Under the pieces are notes generated by a model. That model did no database searches, was not told the DNA's origin, and saw only the letters and a list, made by a program, of their open reading frames with translations. A stretch of 31,139 nt of DNA from Bacillota bacterium (GTDB lineage: Bacteria > Bacillota > Clostridia > Lachnospirales > Lachnospiraceae): NCBI GenBank assembly GCA_023415655.1, contig JAEZKD010000172.1, positions 1 through 31,139 on the forward strand, read 5' to 3'. This document shows positions 23,859 through 31,139 of this stretch, one piece after another; positions within the stretch are counted from its first letter, which is position 1; each line of letters opens with the position of its first letter. The position numbers were made by a program, and so were the translations under genes.

Positions 23859-25070
23859 ATGAAACAATGTAAACAGATTGATAATGATGTATTTTGGATT
23901 GGAAGTGATGATCGAAGACTAGCGTTATTCGAGAATGTTTTTCCAATACCAAATGGTATATCGTATAATTCTTATTTTGTAGATGATGAAAAGACAGTAC
24001 TTCTTGATACTGTAGATAAAGCTGTAAGTGAGGTTTTCTTTGATAATCTTACATATTTATTGCATGGAAGAGAGCTTGATTATGTGATTATCAATCATAT
24101 GGAACCAGATCATTGTGCTACGCTTGGAGAGCTAGTACTACATTACCCGAATGTTAAAATCATAGGAAATGTAAAGACATTTCAGTTGATAAATCAATTT
24201 TTTACATTTGAAACAGAACAACGTTCCATTGTAGTGAAAGAAGGAGATACGATCTGCACTGGTAAGCATACCTTCCAGTTCTTAATGGCACCAATGGTGC
24301 ATTGGCCAGAAGTAATGGTAACGTATGATCAGAGCAATCGTGTCTTATACTCAGCAGATGCATTTGGTACATTTGGAGCTTTAAATGGACATATTTTTGC
24401 AGATATGATTGATTTTGAAGGGCAATTGTTACCAGAAGCAAGACGTTATTATAGTAATATTGTTGGTAAGTTTGGGATTGCTACACAATCTTTATTAAAA
24501 AAGGTAAGTGCACTTGATATTGCAATGTTATGCCCGCTTCATGGTCCAGTATGGAGAAAGGATATTGAGTGGTATATTGATAAGTATGAAAAATGGAGTA
24601 CCTACCAACCAGAAATGAATGCAATCATGGTCGCATTTGGTTCCATTTATGGGCACACAGAAAATGCAGTGAATATACTGACTTCTGAGTTAGATCGTTT
24701 GGGTGTTTCTAACATTGCTGTCTATGACGTTTCCTCTACAGATCCATCCATAATCGTTTCAGAAGCATATCGTTGTAGCCATATTGTACTGGCTTCTGCC
24801 ACATATAATGGAGGAGTCTTTAGTAAGATGGGAACAGTACTTCACGATTTAAAATTCTACAATGTATCCAATCGAACGGTTGCATTAATCGAGAACGGTT
24901 CCTGGGCACCGATGGCTGCTAAGGTTATGAAAGATGAGCTTCTTAGTATGAAGAATATCACGATTTTAGATCGAGTAGTAACCATTCGTTCTGCAGTAAA
25001 AGAGGAGCAATATGAGGAATTACAAGCTCTTGCTAAGGACATTGCAGAATCTATTAAAAACTCAAACTAG
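23859..25070 (+). CDS. fprA: Flavodiiron protein (FprA type; O2/NO reductase)
   Basis: 403 residues. The N-terminal beta-lactamase-like domain binds a di-iron centre: H80, E82, D84 (NHMEPDH), H148, D167 and H228 (CPLHGP), all present at the spacing known from Moorella FprA. The C-terminal flavodoxin domain (about 254-400) has the FMN loop GSIYGHTEN, SATYNGG and ENGSWAP. Such proteins reduce O2 to water or NO to N2O in the cytoplasm, using electrons from rubredoxin or F420, and protect strict anaerobes. No rubredoxin domain is fused and none is adjacent. GGAGG lies 7 nt before the ATG. Confidence 0.96.
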   Translation: MKQCKQIDNDVFWIGSDDRRLALFENVFPIPNGISYNSYFVDDEKTVLLDTVDKAVSEVFFDNLTYLLHGRELDYVIINHMEPDHCATLGELVLHYPNVKIIGNVKTFQLINQFFTFETEQRSIVVKEGDTICTGKHTFQFLMAPMVHWPEVMVTYDQSNRVLYSADAFGTFGALNGHIFADMIDFEGQLLPEARRYYSNIVGKFGIATQSLLKKVSALDIAMLCPLHGPVWRKDIEWYIDKYEKWSTYQPEMNAIMVAFGSIYGHTENAVNILTSELDRLGVSNIAVYDVSSTDPSIIVSEAYRCSHIVLASATYNGGVFSKMGTVLHDLKFYNVSNRTVALIENGSWAPMAAKVMKDELLSMKNITILDRVVTIRSAVKEEQYEELQALAKDIAESIKNSN

Positions 25071-25086
25071 AATTAAAATAAATTAG

Positions 25087-25118
25087 GGGGCAGTCACATG
25101 ATACCATGTGACTGCCCC
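25087..25118. terminator. Strong hairpin between convergent flavodiiron and PPIase genes
   Basis: A perfect 14-bp stem: GGGGCAGTCACATG (25087-25100) and CATGTGACTGCCCC (25105-25118) with a 4-nt loop. Neither flank has a long T tract; the minus strand reads CTAATTTATTTT after it, the plus strand GTTGCTATTAGG. It is placed to end both transcripts but may also stabilise 3' ends. Confidence 0.7.
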
Positions 25119-25138
25119 GTTGCTATTAGGTCTTATTT

Positions 25139-26344
25139 TTATTCAACAGTTATATATCCCTTTAATGTTTCTAATACTTTGAGACGAATTGCCTCTTGCA
25201 TTACATAACCCTTGCCAAACTGTTCTACATCAGCTGTGAAATTATCAGTTGTCAGACCTTCTGTTTCAAGGTAATCAATGTATTCCTCTTCTGTTGCAGT
25301 AAGTCCTTCCTGCTCAAGAATTGCTTGATAGATTAAGTATTCTTTAGCTAATGGTTGAACTGCTTCATCAAGACTCTTATCATATTCAGCTTCTGATTTT
25401 CCTACATATTCAGCAAAGCTTACGCCAGCATAACCCATTTGTGAGTAGAAGGAATTCATGTATTCGTGCATGGACTGATCGTAATATTTTTGAACAGATT
25501 TTAAATGACCCATATAGTCTTCAGGATAACTTGTTACTGTAGAATTCTCAAAAAGATACTCACTAACCCAAGTGTCTAATTTTTCATTAGATTTCTTTGA
25601 TTTAAGATAGCTCTTATATTCCTCTGCAGTAGAAGCAATAGTGGAGTAGTTTTCTTTTACGAATGCATCATCAAATTCAGGTGCGATATAAATACCGTTA
25701 ATTGTAACTTCAAAGATTGCATCTTTGCTTGCAAGTTCAGCATTACTATAATCGTCTGGGAAAGTAACATCAACCGTAACAACATCACCAATTTTATGTC
25801 CAATTAATTGTTGTTCAAAATCATCCACGTATTCCCCAGAACCAATGGTTAAATCAGCACCTGCATCCTCTGTATTACCACCTTCGAATTCTTTACCATC
25901 AACGGTACCAACATAATCAATATTGATTTTATCGCCATCGACAATGGCAGCATCGGTATCTGTACTTAAGGTGGCTTTTTCATAGACAAGTGTCTTAATG
26001 TCAGCAGCAAGGTCTTCATCTGTATAAGCTACTTCATCCGCTGGAACCTTAATATTCTTATAATCAACTAAATCAACATAGTCTGAAGCTTTCACGCCTT
26101 CGATAAATCCATTATCGTTTAATCCTAAGCTATAGTTTGAACTTGGTACAATCTTTGTTGCATTACGATAAATCTGATAACCTATTAGTGAGCCAATACC
26201 TGCAATCAGTACAACGCTAACTACGATGGTTACAATTTTTGAAATTTTCTTGTTACGTTTCATCTGTGCAATTTCTTTTTTTCTATTAAGTTTTCTTTGC
26301 TTACTCAAACTCATAGAATGATCGGTGTTTTTGTTCTCTCCCAT
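25139..26344 (-). CDS. Membrane-anchored trigger-factor-like FKBP peptidyl-prolyl isomerase
   Basis: 401 residues. The short basic cytoplasmic N-terminus (KQRKLNRKKEIAQMKRNKK) precedes one membrane helix (about 38-59), placing the rest outside. An FKBP domain (about 137-222) has GDKINIDYVGTVDGKEFEGG, IGSGEYVDDFEQQLIG and GDVVTVDVTFPDDY. The remaining helical part (about 223-401: EFDDAFVKENYS, SYPEDYM) resembles the trigger-factor C-terminal chaperone arms. True trigger factor has an N-terminal ribosome-binding domain and no anchor; here the anchor replaces it. It probably folds exported proteins at the membrane surface. I prefer start 26344, which has AAAGAGG 6 nt upstream; the longer frame from 26368 has no site. 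Confidence 0.85.
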   Translation of the reverse strand: MGENKNTDHSMSLSKQRKLNRKKEIAQMKRNKKISKIVTIVVSVVLIAGIGSLIGYQIYRNATKIVPSSNYSLGLNDNGFIEGVKASDYVDLVDYKNIKVPADEVAYTDEDLAADIKTLVYEKATLSTDTDAAIVDGDKINIDYVGTVDGKEFEGGNTEDAGADLTIGSGEYVDDFEQQLIGHKIGDVVTVDVTFPDDYSNAELASKDAIFEVTINGIYIAPEFDDAFVKENYSTIASTAEEYKSYLKSKKSNEKLDTWVSEYLFENSTVTSYPEDYMGHLKSVQKYYDQSMHEYMNSFYSQMGYAGVSFAEYVGKSEAEYDKSLDEAVQPLAKEYLIYQAILEQEGLTATEEEYIDYLETEGLTTDNFTADVEQFGKGYVMQEAIRLKVLETLKGYITVE

Positions 26345-26422
26345 CTTAACCTCTTTCTGTTCGTTCATTGGAACTTAATAATTTCTTTTGGTACAAACAC
26401 GGTATGGTATGTACTAAACTCT

Positions 26423-26453
26423 ATTATACACAAAACTATGTTACTTTTGTGAA
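26423..26453 (-). promoter_or_regulatory. Candidate promoter of the FKBP gene (minus strand)
   Basis: On the minus strand TATAAT (26428-26423) lies downstream of TTCACA (26453-26448) with a 19-bp spacer. The spacing is long, so only the -10 is firm. Confidence 0.4.
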
Positions 26454-26613
26454 AAATTTTCATTTTTTAAAGGTTATTTTTATACTTTTTCATTCGCATA
26501 TCATTTCCATTTCTTATGAAAGAAAATATACCTCTAAAATAGAATGAAGAGAGCTGTAAAATGAAGGTGAATTGTGTAAATTTGTGCATATTAACAACAA
26601 AGAAAGCAGATAG

Positions 26614-26642
26614 TTGACATCCTTTGGTATTTTTGGTATGAT
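26614..26642 (+). promoter_or_regulatory. Promoter of the M23 peptidase gene
   Basis: TTGACA (26614-26619), a 17-bp spacer and TATGAT (26637-26642) form a good sigma-A promoter 80 bp before the GTG start. The rest of the 26345-26722 gap is AT-rich without other identifiable elements. Confidence 0.75.
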
Positions 26643-26722
26643 AGGTGCTAGTGTTGTAACAATTTTGAAACATTTGCTTAATAAAGCGATAATAGATTGA
26701 ACTACCTATGGAGGACGTCAAC

Positions 26723-27865
26723 GTGAAGAAGTTAAGGAACTTGGCACTTATTGGCCTATTAACAGCGTTAATAAGCTTTGGTGCTCAAACAATCCAAGCA
26801 GATGCCGCAGACAATAAAGATCAGATATTCACTCAAATTGACACTGGAATTGGTGGAATGTCTGCCTTAATCAATGATTATTACGACGATGTATTATCAG
26901 AATCAGGGATTTCTGTAAGTAATATAGTGACATCATTTCAAATTGGTGGTGAAGTGATGAAGAAGGTAGACCGTTTACCTTCTATGTTTATGAATCTTGC
27001 AGTTGCCAATGTCATGGATTATGTGAATATACGAAGTGAAGCTTCTATCGAAGGAGAAGTAGTAGGAAGACTTTATTCAAATGCAGTTGCTACGGTATTA
27101 GGAGTAGAAGGAGAATGGGTTAAGATCTCTTCTGGTGATGTAAAAGGTTACATTAAGGCAGAATATCTATTAATTGGGGAAAATTCCGTAGATGCAGTTA
27201 ACCGTAATTATACAAAGTATGCGAAAGCAACCAGTACTACATTGAATGTCAGAGAAGGTGCGGGTACAGAATTCAGTAAAATAGGTGGAGTTGCTAAAGG
27301 AGAAGAACTAGAAGTTCTTGAGGAATTAGATGAGTGGGTTAAGGTGAGTATTGATTCTACCACTGGCTATGTTAGTAAAAACTATGTTGACTTTGTTTAT
27401 AAATTCAAATATGCACTCACAATTGAGGAAGCATTGAAATTAGATGAAAAAAGAAAGTTTGATGCAGACAATATGATTTGGCCTATGCCATCAGATCATA
27501 GAATTTACACATATTATGGTTATCGTGTCGCTCCTACGAAGGGAGCAAGTACCTATCATAAAGGACTCGATATTGGTGGAGCTTACGGAAGTAAAATTGT
27601 AGCTGTTTTATCGGGAACAGTAACAGAGGCAGGTTATAATTCCACTTCGGGGTATTATGTAGAGATTGATCATGGAAATGGATTGAGAACTCGCTATCTT
27701 CATAATTCAAAACTACTAGTTAGCAGAGGGCAGAAGGTAACACAAGGTGATGTTATTTCTTTATGTGGCTCGACTGGGGTTTCTACAGGACCTCATTTAC
27801 ATTTTAGTGTGATTAAAAATGGTTCCTATGTTGATCCGTATCCATACTTGAAAAAAGTACACTAA
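26723..27865 (+). CDS. Secreted cell-wall endopeptidase: two SH3b domains plus M23 (LytM) domain
   Basis: 380 residues. An export signal (KKLRNLALIGLLTALISFGAQTIQADA, cleavage near residue 28) precedes a linker of about 65 residues. Two bacterial SH3 domains follow (about 96-152 with YVNIRSEAS, and about 168-224 with LNVREGAG). The M23 metallopeptidase (about 255-378) has H279 and D283 (HKGLD), H327 (YLHNS) and H358, H360 (GPHLHF), the full zinc and catalytic set. Such enzymes cut peptidoglycan cross-bridges. The start is GTG 26723: GGAGG (26710-26714) lies 8 nt upstream, while the in-frame ATG 26708 overlaps that site. The linker residues 30-95 contain no known domain. Confidence 0.92.
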   Translation: MKKLRNLALIGLLTALISFGAQTIQADAADNKDQIFTQIDTGIGGMSALINDYYDDVLSESGISVSNIVTSFQIGGEVMKKVDRLPSMFMNLAVANVMDYVNIRSEASIEGEVVGRLYSNAVATVLGVEGEWVKISSGDVKGYIKAEYLLIGENSVDAVNRNYTKYAKATSTTLNVREGAGTEFSKIGGVAKGEELEVLEELDEWVKVSIDSTTGYVSKNYVDFVYKFKYALTIEEALKLDEKRKFDADNMIWPMPSDHRIYTYYGYRVAPTKGASTYHKGLDIGGAYGSKIVAVLSGTVTEAGYNSTSGYYVEIDHGNGLRTRYLHNSKLLVSRGQKVTQGDVISLCGSTGVSTGPHLHFSVIKNGSYVDPYPYLKKVH

Positions 27866-27872
27866 TACATTG

Positions 27873-27919
27873 GCTGTTGCAGTATTCATTTTGTGAATGA
27901 AACTGTAATAGCTTTTTTT
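27873..27919 (+). terminator. Terminator after the M23 peptidase gene
   Basis: GCTGTTGCAGT-TTCATT pairs with AATGAA-ACTGTAATAGC (27873-27912, with G-U pairs), followed by seven T residues. Confidence 0.88.
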
Positions 27920-27970
27920 CGTTGTTTTAGCTCTACTTGTAAAAAAAAACCTAGAATATATGGGATAATA

Positions 27971-27979
27971 TGGTATAAT
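27971..27979 (+). promoter_or_regulatory. Extended -10 promoter of the Bax-inhibitor-1 gene
   Basis: TGGTATAAT contains a TGN extension plus a consensus -10 (27974-27979), about 107 bp before the ATG. No -35 box is at the right distance, which is acceptable for extended -10 promoters. The leader holds a small hairpin CTCTGA/TCAGAG (about 28009-28054). Confidence 0.55.
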
Positions 27980-28085
27980 AAATGACATGATTGAACTTTA
28001 TCGATCTCTGAATCAAGGCATTCGTGTTACCTTTCATGTCAGAGGTGTATTATTCAATTATTCAAAAAAGTTTTAAGGAGGAGTT

Positions 28086-28808
28086 ATGAATCAGAATTGG
28101 AATCAGGAACCATATGTATCAACCAATGATAATAGTTATTACCAATCACAGCAGAATATGATATCTACAATTGCATCACGATCCTTTCTAGTGGTATTTG
28201 TAGGGATGATTATAACAACCATATGTGCTTATGTTACAGTAAGTATTCCATCGCTTATGGAACAGTTGGTATCTGGCTATACATTTGTTTTTATATGTAT
28301 CGCAGAGATGATTGCGGTTGTTGCAAGTACTTATGCTATTCGAAAAAATAACCTTAAATTAGCGATTGGCTTGTTTGGTGCTTACACGATTCTTAATGGT
28401 ATTACATTATCTATTATCTTTGTTATCTATGACCTCGGTAAAATTCAAGAAGCTTTTCTTTTAACTACCATTTTATTTGCGGTCGTTTCAGCTTATGGGT
28501 ATTTTAGTAAGAAAGATTTGAGTACAGTTGGCGGAATCTGTGGAATGGCACTGATTGGAGCAATTATCGTTAGCCTTGCTAACGTCTTCTTCTTTCACAG
28601 TGTAGGGCTTGATCTTTTGATGGATTATGTTGTTGTATTGATTTTTGTAGGTTTAACTGCTTATGATATGTATCGAATGAAGCAATCAGCAGCCTTGGCA
28701 GGACCAGATGAAATCAATCGAATTGCGTTATATACTGGAATGCAATTATATCTCGATTTTATTAACCTATTCTTACGATTAGTGAGAATTCTAGCTAGAA
28801 AAAGATAA
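28086..28808 (+). CDS. Bax inhibitor-1/YccA family membrane protein
   Basis: 240 residues with seven predicted helices after a polar, N/Q/Y-rich N-terminal tail of about 25 residues. The C-terminal signatures VGLTAYDMYRMK and LYLDFINLFLRLVRIL carry the conserved aspartates of the BI-1 (TMBIM) fold, which in the Bacillus YetJ protein form a pH-sensitive calcium leak gate. In bacteria the role is membrane-stress or calcium-related and poorly known. AAGGAGG lies 5-6 nt before the ATG. Monocistronic, ended by the hairpin at 28811. Confidence 0.9.
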   Translation: MNQNWNQEPYVSTNDNSYYQSQQNMISTIASRSFLVVFVGMIITTICAYVTVSIPSLMEQLVSGYTFVFICIAEMIAVVASTYAIRKNNLKLAIGLFGAYTILNGITLSIIFVIYDLGKIQEAFLLTTILFAVVSAYGYFSKKDLSTVGGICGMALIGAIIVSLANVFFFHSVGLDLLMDYVVVLIFVGLTAYDMYRMKQSAALAGPDEINRIALYTGMQLYLDFINLFLRLVRILARKR

Positions 28809-28810
28809 TA

Positions 28811-28868
28811 AAAGCTCATCATGGAGTACTAGACGAAACGTTAGTATTTCATGATGAGCTTTCTTTTT
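28811..28868 (+). terminator. Terminator after the Bax-inhibitor-1 gene
   Basis: AAAGCTCATCATG (from about 28811) pairs with CATGATGAGCTTT (ending near 28862), with extra TACTA/TAGTA pairing inside, then TTCTTTTT. Confidence 0.85.
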
Positions 28869-29017
28869 AATTCATAGGAAACTGCGTTCCCTATGAATTA
28901 AAAATGCCCTAAAAAACAGGGCAACAATGCACACTCGGGGGATACCCCCCTCGGCGCGGGAACAAAGTGTGCTATGAGAGATTTTTATCGTGAGAGTGTG
29001 CAAAGCACACTTTGTTC
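28864..29017. repeat. Composite palindromic intergenic element
   Basis: Four nested or adjacent inverted repeats fill this gap. (a) TTTTTAATTCATAGG (28864-28878) with its exact complement at 28890-28904. (b) GCCCT/AGGGC (28906-28910, 28918-28922). (c) GGGGG/CCCCC (28937-28941, 28945-28949), inside GCACACT/AGTGTGC (28929-28935, 28966-28972). (d) GAACAAAGTGTGC (28960-28972) with its exact complement at 29005-29017, plus AGTGTGC/GCACACT (28995-29011). The GCACACT units offer competing pairings. On the minus strand, stem (b) followed by ATTTTTAATTC could end the thioesterase transcript. GC-rich spots stand out against the AT-rich surroundings. It looks like a dispersed repeat or structured RNA, not a gene. 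Confidence 0.7.
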
Positions 29018-29054
29018 TTCATGACAAGTGAGGCAGTTTGCAGGCTCATCTTGT

Positions 29055-29537
29055 TTAGTAACCTTCGGTTTTACGTTGCTTTCTCAACGCACTTCTTTTT
29101 TCAGCAGCTTCCCATTCGGCTTGTTGCTCTAAGGTTTCGATTGTAAGGCGTGGTATTCGTTTTGGTTTTTCTTGCTCATCGAGTGCTACCATAACAAAGT
29201 AAGCTCGGTTGATTGGATGTCTAGATCCATCACTTTCTTCTACATACGTATCAATGCGTACTTCCATGGAAGAATTACCGACATAGGTTACTCTACCTAC
29301 CAATACAATGATATCATTAATATGAGCACCGTGTTTAAACTGTAGGTTGTCGATGGATGCTGTGATGACATTTCCACCAGAATGTCGCATAGCAACGATT
29401 CCTGCCAATTCATCGAGCCAGGCTAACAGTTGACCACCAAACAAACGGCCAGAGCCATTGATATGTTGTGACATGAGTAAGTAGGTCTGCTCGGTTTGAG
29501 AATCAATCACTCTTTTTGTTTTTTCTATAGGATTCAT
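29055..29537 (-). CDS. Hotdog-fold acyl-CoA thioesterase
   Basis: 160 residues. The acyl-CoA thioesterase hotdog domain (about 15-125) has the signature HINGSGRLFGGQLLAWLDELAGIVAMRHSGGNVITASID, then FKHGAHINDIIVLVGRVTYVGNSSMEVRID and AYFVMVALDE. This matches the bacterial YciA/YkhA-like (Acot) group, which hydrolyses acyl-CoA to free acid and CoA in the cytoplasm. The C-terminal tail is charged. The start is set at 29537 because GGAGAA lies 6-7 nt upstream; an earlier ATG at 29549 overlaps that site. Substrate length is unknown. Its terminator may be the palindromic region beyond 29017. Confidence 0.9.
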   Translation of the reverse strand: MNPIEKTKRVIDSQTEQTYLLMSQHINGSGRLFGGQLLAWLDELAGIVAMRHSGGNVITASIDNLQFKHGAHINDIIVLVGRVTYVGNSSMEVRIDTYVEESDGSRHPINRAYFVMVALDEQEKPKRIPRLTIETLEQQAEWEAAEKRSALRKQRKTEGY

Positions 29538-29733
29538 AATTTTCTCCATTGGTTATGATTTTAAATTCAAACTATTTGTTTTAGTATAATGTGAATTATA
29601 TAAAAAATCAATGCATGCATGTCTGTATTTTCTCATTCATGCTAAGTTTAATGGAATAAAACAAGATTGATACTAATAAATATTAATCATAAACCTGGAA
29701 ACTACATGAAAAAAGGCGAGGGATCCTATATTC

Positions 29734-29766
29734 GCCCTAAGCTATAAATAGCTTAGGGCTTTTTTT
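29734..29766 (+). terminator. Attenuator-like terminator in the ilvB leader
   Basis: GCCCTAAGCTA (29734-29744) pairs with TAGCTTAGGGC (29749-29759) and seven T residues follow. It lies 52 bp before ilvB with no plus-strand gene upstream in this gap, so it probably ends a leader RNA. GGCGA (29715-29719) can pair with TCGCC (29732-29736), overlapping the first arm and so competing with it. Confidence 0.75.
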
Positions 29767-29818
29767 ATACATAGTTAGGATTGTTATAAATAAAATAAAA
29801 AAATAGGAGGTAGAAGGA

Positions 29819-31139
29819 ATGGAGATTAAGGGGACAAAACTATTTGTAAAAGCGTTAATGGAAGAAGGTGTGGATACGATATTTGCCTATCCAGGGGGAA
29901 TGGCAATCGATTTGTTTGATGCCCTTTATGAACAGGATCAGATCAATCTTATCTTACCACGCCATGAGCAAGCACTTGCACATGCAGCGGATGGATATGC
30001 GCGATCCACTGGTAAGGTTGGAGTCTGTCTTGTAACGAGTGGCCCAGGAGCGACGAACTTAGTCACAGGTATTGCTACCGCTAATTTTGACAGTGTACCA
30101 CTCGTATGTTTTACTGGGCAGGTCTTGAGCAATTTGATTGGGAATGATGCTTTTCAGGAAATAGATATCGTAGGAATTGCAAGAAACATCTGTAAGTATG
30201 CAGTGACGGTAAGAGATCGAAAAGAACTTGGGCGTATTATCAAGGAAGCCTTTTACATTGCACGTACTGGGAAACCAGGGCCTGTGATTGTTGATATTCC
30301 TAAAGATATTCAATTGGCTATGGGTAGTGATGTGTATCCAAGTGAAGTAAATATTCGCGGATATAAACCAAATACAACCGTACATGCAGGACAAATTAAA
30401 AGAGCACTATCGGTTCTTTCTACCGCAAAAAAACCTGTATTTCTAATTGGTGGAGGCGTGAATATCTCTCATGCACAAAAAGAGATAACAAAACTAGCTG
30501 AAGTTACTGGTGCTCCAGTCATTACAACAATTATGGGGAAGGGAGCGATTCCTACCGATCATCCACTTTATGTTGGTAATATCGGAATTCATGGGAATTA
30601 TGCATCCAATCACGCAATCAGTGAATGTGATGTGTTGTTCTCCATAGGTGTTCGTTTCAATGATCGAATTACCGGAAAAATTAGTGATTTTGCAAAGAAT
30701 GCAACCATTATCCATGTAGATATCGACCCTGCTTCGATTTCGCGAAATGTAGTTGTGAACATACCGATTGTAGCAGATGCCAAACTGGCCATAGAAAAGC
30801 TACTGGAAGGTGCAAAGCAGCTTGATATTGCAGGTTGGGTAAAGCAAGTCATGGAATGGAGAGATACCTATCCTATCAATATGGATCAATATCAAGGGAT
30901 GACACCTGAGATTATTCTTCGTAAAATCAATCAGACATTTAAAAACTCGATCATAGTAACCGATGTTGGTCAAAATCAGCTTTGGACCACACAATACATT
31001 CAACTTGATGAGAATCGACAATTGTTGACCTCTGGAGGTCTTGGTACGATGGGGTATGGCTTTCCTGCAGCGATTGGTGCCAAGATAGGGAATCCCAATA
31101 AGGAAGTAATCTGTATCTCCGGCGATGGAGGGATGCAGA
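29819..31139 (+). CDS. ilvB: Acetolactate synthase large subunit (3' truncated by window end)
   Basis: 440 codons are visible, about three quarters of the usual 550-570 residues. The enzyme condenses two pyruvates to acetolactate (or pyruvate with 2-oxobutyrate), the first shared step of valine, leucine and isoleucine synthesis, using thiamine diphosphate and FAD. Visible motifs: catalytic E50 (LPRHEQALAHAADGYAR), SGPGATN, GQV...IGNDAFQEIDIVGI, GKPGPVIVDIPKD, the FAD-region GVRFNDRITGK, and the start of the thiamine motif GDGGMQ at the window edge. DAFQE and the FAD region favour the biosynthetic IlvB type over catabolic AlsS. AGGAGG lies 9-10 nt before the ATG. The leader terminator at 29734-29766 suggests attenuation. 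An ilvN or ilvC gene may follow outside the window. Confidence 0.93.
   Translation, partial: MEIKGTKLFVKALMEEGVDTIFAYPGGMAIDLFDALYEQDQINLILPRHEQALAHAADGYARSTGKVGVCLVTSGPGATNLVTGIATANFDSVPLVCFTGQVLSNLIGNDAFQEIDIVGIARNICKYAVTVRDRKELGRIIKEAFYIARTGKPGPVIVDIPKDIQLAMGSDVYPSEVNIRGYKPNTTVHAGQIKRALSVLSTAKKPVFLIGGGVNISHAQKEITKLAEVTGAPVITTIMGKGAIPTDHPLYVGNIGIHGNYASNHAISECDVLFSIGVRFNDRITGKISDFAKNATIIHVDIDPASISRNVVVNIPIVADAKLAIEKLLEGAKQLDIAGWVKQVMEWRDTYPINMDQYQGMTPEIILRKINQTFKNSIIVTDVGQNQLWTTQYIQLDENRQLLTSGGLGTMGYGFPAAIGAKIGNPNKEVICISGDGGMQ

Noticed and set aside
28929..29017. Repeated GCACACT/AGTGTGC units taken as a possible CRISPR array
   Set aside because: The units are 7-13 bp, inverted relative to each other and irregularly spaced; there are no equal-length spacers and no cas genes.
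29611..29670. 19-codon leader-peptide candidate before the ilvB terminator
   Set aside because: It has no ribosome site and no enrichment in leucine, isoleucine or valine codons (MHACLYFLIHAKFNGIKQD), so leader-peptide attenuation is not supported.
30059..31021. Several minus-strand ORFs of 60-110 codons inside the ilvB region
   Set aside because: They lie opposite an unbroken, strongly conserved acetolactate synthase reading frame.

Overview
The window is low-GC (roughly mid-30s % G+C) chromosomal DNA. Strong AGGAGG-type ribosome binding sites, a T-box leader, many intrinsic terminators and a flavodiiron protein point to an anaerobic Gram-positive of the Clostridia. The gene repertoire (GPH/GH2 sugar locus, KduD, YkgJ-type cysteine cluster protein, GapN) fits a plant-polysaccharide-fermenting Lachnospiraceae member such as the Lachnoclostridium phytofermentans group. 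That placement is inferred from protein resemblance, not from a search. No phage genes, transposase, rRNA, tRNA or CRISPR array were found.

Layout. 1-123: tail of an unidentified gene. 274-2400: sigma-A promoter, T-box riboswitch and a short alanyl-tRNA synthetase without the usual C-terminal domains. 2470-3428: a MerR-type promoter with a 19-bp spacer, a probable MerR gene remnant, then kduD. 3593-5397: a self-contained TetR-controlled operon (4-TM membrane protein, iron-sulfur flavoprotein, TetR) with two operators over its promoter, followed by a small RDAC-motif protein. 5686-6260: a non-coding purine-rich gap. 6261-8267: a dCache chemoreceptor. 8370-13408: a sugar-use locus, with an AraC regulator divergent from a GPH symporter and a GH2 glycosidase. 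13576-14568: a zinc-ribbon membrane protein. 14867-20121: response regulator, histidine kinase, ABC ATPase and FtsX-type permease, probably a peptide-stress or efflux module. 20192-21652 (minus): GapN. 21960-25070: XRE-DUF5680 regulator, YkgJ-type protein and flavodiiron protein. 25139-26344 (minus): membrane-anchored trigger-factor-like prolyl isomerase. 26723-27865: secreted SH3b-M23 peptidase. 28086-28808: Bax-inhibitor-1 family protein. 28864-29017: a composite palindromic intergenic element. 29055-29537 (minus): acyl-CoA thioesterase. 29734-31139: an attenuator-like terminator and the 5' part of ilvB, cut by the window end.

The genes form several independent modules rather than one system. 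Best supported as working units are the TetR/flavoprotein/4-TM operon (its paired operators are visible), the AraC-GPH-GH2 locus (uptake plus cytoplasmic hydrolysis of a beta-glycoside) and the RR-HK-ABC locus. Several modules suit oxygen, redox or envelope stress in an anaerobe: the flavodiiron protein, the Fe-S flavoprotein, the ABC module, the extracytoplasmic prolyl isomerase and the M23 hydrolase. No wholly new system was recognised. The least explained parts are the TetR-operon membrane partner, the MerR operator with a decayed reading frame, the palindromic element at 28864-29017 and the ilvB leader.
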